NCBI GenBank assembly: GCA_029009515.1
Contig: JAQXJZ010000112.1
Span: 1 to 64,000, forward strand
Direction of reading: 5' to 3'
Origin: a bacterium
GTDB lineage: Bacteria > Bacillota > Clostridia > Christensenellales > Aristaeellaceae
Length of the DNA stretch: 64,000 bases
Shown: positions 37,717 to 47,637 of the stretch, one piece after another
Layout: each line of letters opens with the position of its first letter
Numbering within the stretch: position 1 is the first letter of the stretch
Program-made: the position numbers and the translations under genes
The notes under the pieces: generated by a model
Seen by the model: the letters and a program-made list of their open reading frames with translations, nothing else
Databases searched by the model: none
What the model was told of the DNA's origin: nothing

Positions 37717-38841
37717 ATGAAGAAACTGGTTGCTATCGTTTTGACTCTGGCTCTCGCGATGAGCTTTGCCATCCCTGCCATGGCTGCCGACACCATCAAG
37801 ATCGGCGTTATCGGCCCCCTGACCGGCGGCGCTGCCATTTACGGCAATGCGGTTGCCAACGCTGCCAAGATTGCTGCTGATGAGATCAACGCTCTGGGCG
37901 GCATGCAGCTCGAGATCGATGCTCAGGACGACGAGCATGACCCCGAGAAGTCCATCAACGCTTACAACACCACCCTGGATAGCGGCTCCCTCGTCATCGT
38001 GGGCTGCGTTACCTCCGGCCCCTGCGCTGCTGTTGCCAGCCAGGCTTATGAAGATCGCATCTTCATGCTGACCCCCTCCGCTTCCTCTGTTGACGTCATC
38101 GCCGACAAGGACAACGTGTACCAGGTCTGCTTCACCGACCCCGCTCAGGGCGCTGCCTCCGCTGATTACATCGCCGGCAAGGGCCTGGCCAAGAAGGTTG
38201 CCGTGATCTACAACAACGGCGACGTGTACTCCACCGGCATCTACCAGACCTTCGAAGCCAAGGCTGCCGAGGTTGGTCTGGAGATCGTGGCTGTGTCCAC
38301 CTTCACCGATGACACCACTGACTTCTCCGTGCAGGTCACCGAGGCCAAGAACGCCGGCGCCGAGCTGGTCTTCCTGCCCATCTACTACACCCCCGCTTCC
38401 ATGATCCTCACCCAGGCTGCGGCCGTGGACTTCAAGCCCATCTTCTTCGGCGTGGACGGCTTGGACGGCATCCTGACCATGGAAGGCTTCGACGCTTCCC
38501 TGGCCGAGGGCGTGCTGCTGCTGACCCCCTTCTCTGCCGACGCCAAGGATGAGAAGACCCAGAACTTCGTCAAGAAGTACACCGAGCTGTACAACGACAT
38601 CCCCAACCAGTTTGCTGCTGACGCCTACGACGCTGTGTACGCTGTGTACGAGGCCATGATCGCTGGCGGCGTGACCGCTGACATGAGCCCCGAAGAAGTT
38701 TGCGAGATCATGATCGAGCAGATGCAGCAGCTGACCATCGACGGTCTGACCGGCACCATGACCTGGGCCGCCACCGGCGAAGTGAGCAAGACCCCCACTG
38801 CCGTCAAGATCGAAAACGGCGTCTACGTGGGCATGGAATAA
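37717..38841 (+). CDS. livJ: branched-chain amino acid ABC transporter substrate-binding protein
   Basis: Signal peptide MKKLVAIVLTLALAMSFAIPAMAADTIKIGVIGPLTGGAAIYGNAV; LivJ-like fold. Confidence 0.93.
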   Translation: MKKLVAIVLTLALAMSFAIPAMAADTIKIGVIGPLTGGAAIYGNAVANAAKIAADEINALGGMQLEIDAQDDEHDPEKSINAYNTTLDSGSLVIVGCVTSGPCAAVASQAYEDRIFMLTPSASSVDVIADKDNVYQVCFTDPAQGAASADYIAGKGLAKKVAVIYNNGDVYSTGIYQTFEAKAAEVGLEIVAVSTFTDDTTDFSVQVTEAKNAGAELVFLPIYYTPASMILTQAAAVDFKPIFFGVDGLDGILTMEGFDASLAEGVLLLTPFSADAKDEKTQNFVKKYTELYNDIPNQFAADAYDAVYAVYEAMIAGGVTADMSPEEVCEIMIEQMQQLTIDGLTGTMTWAATGEVSKTPTAVKIENGVYVGME

Positions 38842-38994
38842 TCGCTGCAAAAGCGCTTCTTTCCGGCTCCGTCCCCAATGCGGGCGGAGCCGGAAAACCG
38901 TATAGCTTTAAGGTAACCAACGGTAGTTTAGTCGCGTGATCACCCGACTGCCGTTGATTACCTTAACGCATTTTCAAGAAAGGATGTGGGGAAC

Positions 38995-39879
38995 ATGATG
39001 CAATTCCTGTCCTACCTGTGCAACGGCATCAGCCTGGGCAGCGTTTACGCCATCATTGCCCTTGGATACACCATGGTTTACGGCATCGCCAAGATGCTCA
39101 ACTTCGCTCATGGCGACGTCATTATGATTGGCGCCTACATTGCCTTCTGCGCCATGCAGTACTGGGGCCTGCCGCCCATCATCTCCGTGATTGCGGCCAT
39201 GGCGGTGTGCACCGCGCTGGGCGTGACCATCGAACGCCTGGCCTACAAGCCCCTGCGCAAGGCGACCTCTCTGGCTGTGCTCATCACCGCCATCGGCATG
39301 AGCTACCTGCTGCAGAACATCGCCCTGCTGGTCTGGGGCGCCAACCCCAAGAGCTTCCCCTCTGTGGTCAAGCTGGGTTCCGTTTCCCTCGCGGGCGGCC
39401 AGCTGATCATCTCCGGCGCTGCCATCGTGACCATCGTGGCTTGCATCGTGATCATGGTGGCGCTCACCCTGTTCACCAGCAAGACCAAGATGGGCAAGGC
39501 CATGCGCGTTGTCAGCGAGGACAAGGGCGCGGCTGAACTGATGGGCATCAACGTGAACTTCACCATTTCCATCACCTTCGCCATCGGCTCCGCGCTGGCG
39601 GCCATCGCCGGCGTGCTGCTGTGCTCCGCCTATCCCACCCTGCAGCCCACCACCGGCTCCATGCCTGGCATCAAGGCATTTACCGCCGCTGTGTTCGGCG
39701 GCATCGGCTCCATCCCGGGCGCCATGGTTGGCGGCATCCTGCTGGGCGTGATTGAAATTCTGGGCAAGGCCTATGTATCCACCGAGCTGGGCGATGCGTT
39801 CGTCTTCGCCGTGCTCATCGTGGTGCTGCTGGTGAAGCCCGCCGGTCTGCTTGGCAAGACCGTGCACGAGAAAGTGTGA
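38995..39879 (+). CDS. livH: branched-chain amino acid ABC transporter permease
   Basis: CNGISLGSVYAIIALGYTMVYGIAKMLNFAHGDVIMIGAYI; AFTAAVFGGIGSIPGAMVGGILLG. Confidence 0.95.
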   Translation: MMQFLSYLCNGISLGSVYAIIALGYTMVYGIAKMLNFAHGDVIMIGAYIAFCAMQYWGLPPIISVIAAMAVCTALGVTIERLAYKPLRKATSLAVLITAIGMSYLLQNIALLVWGANPKSFPSVVKLGSVSLAGGQLIISGAAIVTIVACIVIMVALTLFTSKTKMGKAMRVVSEDKGAAELMGINVNFTISITFAIGSALAAIAGVLLCSAYPTLQPTTGSMPGIKAFTAAVFGGIGSIPGAMVGGILLGVIEILGKAYVSTELGDAFVFAVLIVVLLVKPAGLLGKTVHEKV

Positions 39880-39889
39880 GGTGAGCGGT

Positions 39890-40947
39890 ATGAAGATCAA
39901 CAAAAAACTTCTCAACAACCTCATCACCTATGGCATTGTCATCATCGCTTTCATCATCTGCCAGTCCATGGTATCCACCGGCACCATGAGCCGTTCGCTC
40001 AAGGGCCAGCTGGTGCCCATCTGCGTGTGGATTGTGATGGCCGTGAGCCTCAACCTGGTGGTTGGCGTATCCGGCGAGCTGAGCCTTGGCCACGCCGGTT
40101 TCATGAGTGTTGGCGCGTTCAGCGGCATTGTGGTTTCCACCTGGCTGCTCACCCGCTTCCAGATGGACAATGAGCCCCTGCGCCTGGTGCTGGCCATGAT
40201 CGGCGGCGGCGTGTGCGCCGGTATCGCCGGCGTGCTGATCGGCATTCCCGTTCTGCGCCTGCGCGGCGACTACCTGGCCATTGTAACCCTGGCGTTTGGC
40301 GAAATCATCCGCAACGTCATCAACTGCCTGTACATTTCCTTCGACAACGGCAAGATGCACATGGCCTTCAACAACTCCGACATCCCCGGCAAGCTGATCA
40401 TCTCCGGCCCCAAGGGCGCTGTGGGCGTGGACAAGATTGCCACCTTCGTGATGGGCTTCATCCTCATCATGTTCACGCTGTTCGTGGTTCTCAACCTCAT
40501 CAACTCCCGCTCCGGCCGCGCCATCATGGCCACCCGCGACGCGCGCATTGCCGCTGAGAGCGTGGGCATCAACGTGACCAAGTACAAGATGATGGCCTTC
40601 GTCACCAGCGCTGTGCTGGCCGGCATGGCCGGTACGCTCTACGGCCTCAACTTCTCCACCGTGGCTGCCAGCAAGTTCAAGTTTGATACTTCCATCCTTG
40701 TGCTGGTGTTCGTGGTGCTGGGCGGCATCGGCTCCATCCGCGGCTCCATCATCGCGGCTGCGCTGCTGACGGTTCTGCCCGAACTTCTGCGCGCCTTCTC
40801 CGATTACCGCATGCTGGTGTACGCCATTGTGCTCATCCTGGTCATGCTGGTCACCAACAACCCGATGCTGAAGACCCGCATGGTTTCCATCACCACGACG
40901 ATCAAACAGAAAATTGGCAGGAAAGGCGGAAAGGAGGCTGAGCAGGA

Positions 40948-40951
<4 letters not shown>
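39890..40951 (+). CDS. livM: branched-chain amino acid ABC transporter permease
   Basis: LVVGVSGELSLGHAGFMSVGAFSGIVVS; LRGDYLAIVTLAFGEIIRNVINCL. Confidence 0.95.
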
Positions 40952-41799
<848 letters not shown>

Positions 41800-41802
41800 C
41801 GA

Positions 41803-42513
41803 ATGAGCACGCTTCTGAAAGTTGACAACATTCACGTGTACTACGGCGCCATCCACGCCATCAAGGGCATTTCCTTTGAGGTGAACGAAGGCGAGATCGT
41901 CACCCTCATCGGCGCCAACGGCGCTGGCAAGTCCACCACGCTCAACACCGTGGCTGGCCTGCTCAAGCCCCGCGAAGGCTCCATCACCCTCGAAGGCAAG
42001 AGCCTGCTGGGCATTCCGGTGCACAAGCTGGTGTCCCGCGGCATGGCGCTCTGCCCCGAAGGCCGCCGCATCTTCCAGCAGATGACCGTGCGTGAGAACC
42101 TTGAAATGGGCGGATATAGCCGTCCTGCCGAGGAAATCGACGCTTCGATGGCGGACGTGTTCAGCCGCTTCCCGCGCCTCAAGGAGCGCGAAAAGCAGAT
42201 CGCCGGCACGCTGTCCGGCGGCGAGCAGCAGATGCTGGCCATGGGTCGCGCGCTCATGTCCAAGCCCAAGCTCCTCATGCTGGACGAGCCTTCCATGGGT
42301 CTGGCGCCCATTCTGGTGGAGCAGATCTTTGACATCATCAAGGAGCTGCACGAGGCTGGCACCACCATTCTTCTCGTTGAGCAGAACGCGCAGATGGCTC
42401 TGTCCATCGCCGACCGCGCTTACGTGCTCGGCACCGGTTCGATCACCATGTCCGGCAACGCTGCCGACGTGCTGGCGGACGACCGCGTGCGTGCAGCTTA
42501 TCTCGGTGGATAA
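41803..42513 (+). CDS. livF: branched-chain amino acid ABC transporter ATP-binding protein
   Basis: TLIGANGAGKSTTLNTVAGLLKP, TLSGGEQQMLAMGRALMSKPKLLMLDEPSMGLAPILVEQIF. Confidence 0.96.
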   Translation: MSTLLKVDNIHVYYGAIHAIKGISFEVNEGEIVTLIGANGAGKSTTLNTVAGLLKPREGSITLEGKSLLGIPVHKLVSRGMALCPEGRRIFQQMTVRENLEMGGYSRPAEEIDASMADVFSRFPRLKEREKQIAGTLSGGEQQMLAMGRALMSKPKLLMLDEPSMGLAPILVEQIFDIIKELHEAGTTILLVEQNAQMALSIADRAYVLGTGSITMSGNAADVLADDRVRAAYLGG

Positions 42514-42520
42514 GCTGCAC

Positions 42521-42727
42521 GAGTGAAGGAGTGAAGCAGCGGCTTTGCCGCTGTGAAGTATGCCTTCGGCATGTGAAGTGTTCCGCTGAAGCGGAACGAT
42601 TTGATTAGATATGCAAAAAGCAGCTGGTCATGGCGATCAGCTGCTTTTTGCATATCAAACTGAAATCTTCGAGCGAAGCGAGAAACTTCATTTGCCGCAG
42701 GCAAACTTCATTTCTTCACTCCTTCAC
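42521..42727. repeat. Composite divergent palindromic element: TGAAG-spaced hairpins flanking a bidirectional terminator
   Basis: Terminal perfect inverted 14-mers GTGAAGGAGTGAAG (42523-42536) / CTTCACTCCTTCAC (42714-42727); small palindromes GCGGCTTTGCCGC, ATGCCTTCGGCAT, GTTCCGCTGAAGCGGAAC, CTTCGAGCGAAG, TTTGCCGCAGGCAAA; central perfect 19-bp stem. Confidence 0.85.
42608..42656. terminator. Bidirectional terminator, 19-bp perfect stem
   Basis: GATATGCAAAAAGCAGCTG-gtcatggcgat-CAGCTGCTTTTTGCATATC. Confidence 0.85.
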
Positions 42728-43563
42728 TTGGCGGCGTCAGCCGCCACCAGCGGTACCCAGATTTCGCTGTATTCGCTGTTGCTTTCGGTTTCCGCCACAT
42801 AGCATTCAATGTTGTAGTTGCCGGCCAGTTTATAGTCGCGGCAGTTGGGCAGCCATTCCTTCCAGATGCGGCTGTTAACGCTTTGCAGCGCATCCGGCAG
42901 AGCGCCGCGGCAGGGGAATACGGCCCATGTACCGGCGGGGATGGTACGGGTAACGCAGCCGGAAGGCACTTCCGCCCAGGGGACGTAGACGTCTGCGATG
43001 AGGTACTCAAAGTGGCGGCCGTCGCTGTCCAGGCAAACGCCGAAGTCGCCGCAGACAGGAGAGGACTGCGCCATGTGCTCCTGCCAGAATTTCGGGATTT
43101 CCTGATAGCTTGTCAGGCCGTCAAACATACGCGGCACGCCCATTACGGTAAAAGCGGGTTTTTCGACAATTTTGTATTCCAGCATGTTTCCACCCTCCAA
43201 TGTGATCCTGATTTTCAGCGGAGCAAAGGCATTCAGCCGTGCTCCTTTTTCTTTTGCGGCAGAAGGGGAGACGCCGTGAAAGCGCGTGAAGGCGCGTGTG
43301 AAACTGTCCGGCGAGTCGTAGCCATAGCGCAGTGCGGCATCGATCACCTTCACCTTGCCAAGCGACAGCTCCTCTCCGGCCAGGGTGAGGCGGCGTTTTC
43401 GGATGTACTCCGAAAGCGGCAGGCCGCACACGGCGCCAAAGATGCGCTGAAAGTGGAACTCCGACACATAGGCGCAGCGCGCAATGGCCTGTATGTCCAG
43501 TTCCTCCGTCAGGTGCTCCTCAATATAGTCCAGCGCGTTTTGCATCCCTTCCATCCAGTTCAT
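42724..43563 (-). CDS. AraC family regulator with GyrI-like effector-binding domain
   Basis: DYIEEHLTEELDIQAIARCAYVSEFHFQRIFGAVCGLPLSEYIRKRRLTLAGEEL; C-terminal VEKPAFTVMGVPRMF...DFGVCLDSDGRHFEYLIADVY. Confidence 0.93.
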   Translation of the reverse strand: MNWMEGMQNALDYIEEHLTEELDIQAIARCAYVSEFHFQRIFGAVCGLPLSEYIRKRRLTLAGEELSLGKVKVIDAALRYGYDSPDSFTRAFTRFHGVSPSAAKEKGARLNAFAPLKIRITLEGGNMLEYKIVEKPAFTVMGVPRMFDGLTSYQEIPKFWQEHMAQSSPVCGDFGVCLDSDGRHFEYLIADVYVPWAEVPSGCVTRTIPAGTWAVFPCRGALPDALQSVNSRIWKEWLPNCRDYKLAGNYNIECYVAETESNSEYSEIWVPLVAADAAK

Positions 43564-43734
43564 GGGGCAGTCTCCTTTCTGACAGGATCAGCATAGCATG
43601 CACGTGCAGCGAATGCCCGACTTTTTATGCCGGGCTGGGTCGGACGAAATAAAAAGCCAGGGAGGCCTTTGTGCGGCCTCCCCGGGAAACAGCGTTTCCT
43701 GCTAATGAAAGCTGTTGATGACGACCATATTGTT

Positions 43735-44280
43735 TTATGCTTCCGGCTCCATCAGACCCAGATCGCCGTCTTTGCGCAAGTACAGCACATTGGTGCGATC
43801 GGTCTCCACGTTTACAAATACGAAGAAGCTGTGTCCCAGCAGCTCCATCTGCAGGATGGCGTCCTCCACGCTCATGGGGCGTACGGGGAAGGACTTGGTG
43901 CGCACGATCTTGCGGGTGGATTCCTCCACGGTTTCGGCGGCGTCGGCGTCGTATTCCAGCTCCACGGGGCTGAAGGCGTCCTCACGCAGGCGCTTATCCA
44001 GCTTGGTGCGGTGCTTGTGAATCTGGCGCTCCAGCTTGGCCAGCGCCTGATCGATGGAAACGTAGAGGTTATCATCGTTGCTGGCTTCTGCGCGCAGGGT
44101 GACGCCGCTGACAGGAACCGTAATTTCGCAGGTGCGGCGGTTGTTCTTTTCCTTGGTGAGTCGCACAAAGATCTCAGCGTTGGGGTTGAGATAACGGCCC
44201 ATCTTGGAAATCTTCTTCATTACGCGGTCGTTGATGCCGGGGGTCACTACCATGTTCTTAGCAGTAATGGTCGTCTTCAT
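43735..44280 (-). CDS. hpf: ribosome hibernation promoting factor (long form HPF)
   Basis: ITVPVSGVTLRAEASNDDNLYVSIDQALAKLERQIHKHRTKL; C-terminal VRTKSFPVRPMSVEDAILQMELLGHSFFVFVNVETDRTNVLYLRKDGDLGLMEP. Confidence 0.95.
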   Translation of the reverse strand: MKTTITAKNMVVTPGINDRVMKKISKMGRYLNPNAEIFVRLTKEKNNRRTCEITVPVSGVTLRAEASNDDNLYVSIDQALAKLERQIHKHRTKLDKRLREDAFSPVELEYDADAAETVEESTRKIVRTKSFPVRPMSVEDAILQMELLGHSFFVFVNVETDRTNVLYLRKDGDLGLMEPEA

Positions 44281-44546
44281 AGCGTTTCTCCTTTTATTTA
44301 CAAATATGCCTCATCCGGAAGGGGAACAAAAGAGTGTGCGGGTGCCAATGGAACCACGCTCCTTTCCGAGAATATGGGCAGGGCTTCCTCGCCCTGGAGT
44401 TTGTCTGTTTGTCTCTTTCTTATTCTGTGTCTATATGTTTCTACATATGCGGGTGAAATTCCTGCAAGAAAGATGTGAACAAACAGTAACTTCGTCTGTT
44501 TTATGGACAGCTTGCTTTGGCAAAAGCGTCAAAACAGCGTCTTTCA

Positions 44547-44575
44547 TTGACTTTCTCCCCATTCTGCGGTATGAT
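44547..44575 (+). promoter_or_regulatory. Promoter for the wbp-like operon (TTGACT-17-TATGAT)
   Basis: ttgactttctccccattctgcggtatgat. Confidence 0.7.
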
Positions 44576-44646
44576 ACAAAATTGGGGGATCATGTGTCCT
44601 CCATCGCTTGAACGACCTATTCTGTACATATGGGGAGAGAGATGGC

Positions 44647-45954
44647 ATGTCTGTTTTGAAGCAAAAGATTCTGGATCGCACCGTTACGCTGGGCGTTGTG
44701 GGCCTGGGCTATGTGGGTCTGCCGCTGGCGGTGGAAAAGGCCAAGGCCGGCTTCAAGGTGATCGGCTTTGACGTGCAGGACCAGAAGGTGGACATGGTCA
44801 ATCAGGGTCATAACTATATTGGCGACGTCGTGGACAGCGATCTGGAAAAGATCGTCCGCGAAGGCTATCTGCGCGCGACTACGGATTTTGCCTCCGTGGC
44901 CAGCTGCGACTGCGTGTGCATCGCCGTGCCCACGCCGCTGGATGCGCATCAGCAGCCCGACATCAGCTACGTGCGTTCCTCTGCCGAGAGCATCATGCCG
45001 CATATGCATAAGGACATGCTCATCGTGCTGGAATCCACCACCTATCCCGGCACCACCGAGGAGCTGCTCAAGCCCATCCTGGAAAAGAGCGGCCTGAAGT
45101 GCGGCGTGGATTTCTACCTGGCGTTCTCGCCCGAGCGCGTCGATCCCGGCAACCTCATCTACAAGACCAAGAACACCCCCAAGGTAGTCGGCGGCTGCAC
45201 CCCCGAGTGCACCGATATCGCCGCTACCCTCTACGAGGCTGTGCTGGAAGCGCCCGTGCACCGCGTCAGCTGCCCCGCTGTGGCTGAAATGGAAAAGATT
45301 CTGGAAAACACCTACCGCAATGTCAACATCGGTCTGGTGAACGAAATGGCCATGCTGTGCGAGCGCATGGGCATCAACGTGTGGGAAGTAATTGACGCCG
45401 CCAAATCCAAGCCCTACGGTTTCCAGGCGTTCTATCCCGGCCCCGGCCTGGGCGGCCACTGCATCCCGCTGGATCCCTACTACCTGAGCTGGAAGGCTCG
45501 CGAGTACGGCTTCCACACCTCGATGATCGAAAGCTCCATGATGATCAACGACCGCATGCCTGAGTACTGCGTGGATCGCGCCATGGCGGCCCTCAACGAT
45601 CATAAGAAGGCCATGAACGGCGCCAAGGTGCTGGTGCTGGGTGTTGCCTACAAGCAGGACATCGACGACTACCGCGAGTCTCCCGCCATCCGCGTGATCG
45701 AAGCGCTCAAGAAGCGCGGCGCGGAGGTTTGCTACTACGATCCCTTCGTGCCCGAGTACCGCGAGCACGGCGTGGTGGAAAAAGGCATCCCCGCCCTGAC
45801 CGAGGAAGTGCTGAAGGCTGCCGATCTGGTCATGGTCACCACCGCCCATACCACCGTGGATTACGACTTTGTGGCCGAGCACGCCGCTCTCATCTTCGAT
45901 ACCAAGAACGCCATGAAGAATGTGCAGAAGCGCGAAAACATCCGCATTCTGTGA
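44647..45954 (+). CDS. wbpA: UDP-HexNAc 6-dehydrogenase (WbpA/WecC-like)
   Basis: VGLGYVGLPLAVEKAKAGFKVIGFDVQ, CVCIAVPTPLDAHQQPDISYV, ESTTYPGTTEELL, PGPGLGGHCIPLDPYYLSWKA. Confidence 0.92.
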   Translation: MSVLKQKILDRTVTLGVVGLGYVGLPLAVEKAKAGFKVIGFDVQDQKVDMVNQGHNYIGDVVDSDLEKIVREGYLRATTDFASVASCDCVCIAVPTPLDAHQQPDISYVRSSAESIMPHMHKDMLIVLESTTYPGTTEELLKPILEKSGLKCGVDFYLAFSPERVDPGNLIYKTKNTPKVVGGCTPECTDIAATLYEAVLEAPVHRVSCPAVAEMEKILENTYRNVNIGLVNEMAMLCERMGINVWEVIDAAKSKPYGFQAFYPGPGLGGHCIPLDPYYLSWKAREYGFHTSMIESSMMINDRMPEYCVDRAMAALNDHKKAMNGAKVLVLGVAYKQDIDDYRESPAIRVIEALKKRGAEVCYYDPFVPEYREHGVVEKGIPALTEEVLKAADLVMVTTAHTTVDYDFVAEHAALIFDTKNAMKNVQKRENIRIL

Positions 45955-45976
45955 TTCAGAAGGAGCTATCCAAATC

Positions 45977-47077
45977 ATGAGTGAAAAACTTCGCTACGCC
46001 CTCATCGGCTGCGGCCGCATTGCGCCCAACCATATCGCCGCGGCCATGAACAACGCCGATGAACTGGAACTGTGCGCCGTGTGCGATCCCGTTGTGGAGC
46101 GCATGGAAGCCGTGCTGGCTCCCGTGCCGGAAGAGCAGCGCGCCCAGATCCGCCGCTATGCCGATTACCGTGAGATGCTGGAAAAGGAGCATCCCCAGCT
46201 GTGCGCCGTGGCCACCGAAAGCGGCGAGCATGCGCGCATCGGCATGGACGTGATCCGCGCCCATTCCAACATCATCATCGAAAAGCCCATCGCCCTTTCC
46301 ATCAAGGACGCCCGCGCCCTCATCGCCGAGGCACAGAAGCAGGGCGTGAAGCTGTGCGCCTGCCACCAGAACCGCTTCAACAAGTCCATCCAGAAGATCC
46401 GTTCTGCCATGGAAGCAAAGCGCTTTGGCCGCATGCTGCACGGCGCTGCGCACATCCGCTGGAACCGCGGCCCCTCCTACTACGAGCAGGCCAAGTGGCG
46501 CGGCACCTGGGCGCAGGATGGCGGCGCTCTGATGAACCAGTGCATCCACAACATCGACCTGCTGCGCTGGATGATGGGCGACGAAGTGACCGAAGTGATG
46601 GCCTATACCGATAACCTCCAGCATGATTACATTCAGGCGGAGGACCTGGGCATGGCGCTGGTGCGTTTTGCCAACGGCAGCTACGGCCTCATCGAAGGCA
46701 CCACCAACATCTATCCCCGCAACCTCGAGGAAACGCTGTACCTGTTTGGCGAAAACGGCACCGTGAAGGCCGGCGGCAAGAGCGTGAACATCATCGAGAA
46801 CTGGGATTTCCGCGACAATGCCGACAACGCCGAGGAGGTCAAGCAGCAGTACTGCGAAAACCCGCCCAACGTGTACGGCTACGGTCACACTCCGCTGTAT
46901 GCCGACGTGATCGACGCCATCCGCCGCGACCGCGCGCCCTATGTGGACGGCAAGGCCGGCCTGCGCGCGCTGGAACTGGTGCTGGCCATCTATAAGTCCG
47001 CTGCGGAGCACCGTCCGGTGCAGCTGCCGCTGGAGGACTGCGCCACCACCGATTTTGAAGGGCGGTTTGGCCGATGA
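45977..47077 (+). CDS. wbpB: Gfo/Idh/MocA oxidoreductase (WbpB-like)
   Basis: LRYALIGCGRIAPNHIAAAMNNADELELCAVCDP, IIIEKPIALSIKDARALI, WRGTWAQDGGALMNQCIHNIDLLRWMMGD. Confidence 0.88.
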   Translation: MSEKLRYALIGCGRIAPNHIAAAMNNADELELCAVCDPVVERMEAVLAPVPEEQRAQIRRYADYREMLEKEHPQLCAVATESGEHARIGMDVIRAHSNIIIEKPIALSIKDARALIAEAQKQGVKLCACHQNRFNKSIQKIRSAMEAKRFGRMLHGAAHIRWNRGPSYYEQAKWRGTWAQDGGALMNQCIHNIDLLRWMMGDEVTEVMAYTDNLQHDYIQAEDLGMALVRFANGSYGLIEGTTNIYPRNLEETLYLFGENGTVKAGGKSVNIIENWDFRDNADNAEEVKQQYCENPPNVYGYGHTPLYADVIDAIRRDRAPYVDGKAGLRALELVLAIYKSAAEHRPVQLPLEDCATTDFEGRFGR

Positions 47078-47637
47078 GCGCGTATATCCATCCCACCGCT
47101 GTGGTGGATGAGGGCGCTCAGCTTGGCGAAAACACCAAGGTATGGCATTTTTGCCATGTGGAAGGCAGCGCGAAGATCGGCGCTGGTTGCTCCATCGGCC
47201 AGAATGCCTATGTGGGCAAGAACACGGTGATCGGCGACGAGTGCAAGCTGCAGAACAACGTGAGCATTTACGAGGGCGTTACCCTTGGCAATGGTGTGTT
47301 CTGCGGCCCCAGCTGCGTCTTTACCAACGATCTCACGCCCCGTGCCCGCTATCCCAAGGGACATGAAAACTTTGTGCCCACCGTGGTGGAGGATGGCGCG
47401 TCCATCGGCGCCAACGCAACCATCGTGTGCGGCCATCGCATCGGCCGCTGCGCCATGATCGGCGCGGGTGCGGTGCTTACCAAGGACGCGCCTGCCCACG
47501 CGCTCATGCTGGGTACGCCTGCAGCGGTGCGCGGTTATGTGTGCACCTGCGGCGAGCTTCTGCGCGGCGCGATGGTCTGCCCCAAGTGCGGCAGACAGTT
47601 TGAACAGGACGGAGACGGACTCCGGGAGGTGGAATGA
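47074..47637 (+). CDS. wbpD: left-handed beta-helix N-acetyltransferase (WbpD-like)
   Basis: Hexapeptide repeats; IHPTAVVDEGAQLGENTKVWHFCHVEGSAKIGAGCSIGQNAYVGKNTVIGDECKLQNNVSIYEGVTLGNGVFCGPSCVFTND; C-terminal CxC...CxxC zinc-ribbon-like tail. Confidence 0.9.
   Translation: MSAYIHPTAVVDEGAQLGENTKVWHFCHVEGSAKIGAGCSIGQNAYVGKNTVIGDECKLQNNVSIYEGVTLGNGVFCGPSCVFTNDLTPRARYPKGHENFVPTVVEDGASIGANATIVCGHRIGRCAMIGAGAVLTKDAPAHALMLGTPAAVRGYVCTCGELLRGAMVCPKCGRQFEQDGDGLREVE

Noticed and set aside
42521-42727. CRISPR-like array
   Set aside because: Spacing units are 5-7 nt and the 'repeats' are variable palindromes; no constant 24-37-nt repeat and no cas genes.
44281-44546. Possible structured RNA in the hpf-wbpA divergent region
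   Set aside because: No convincing conserved motif beyond the wbp promoter; the GGTGCCAATGGAACCACG stretch is not a real T-box motif.
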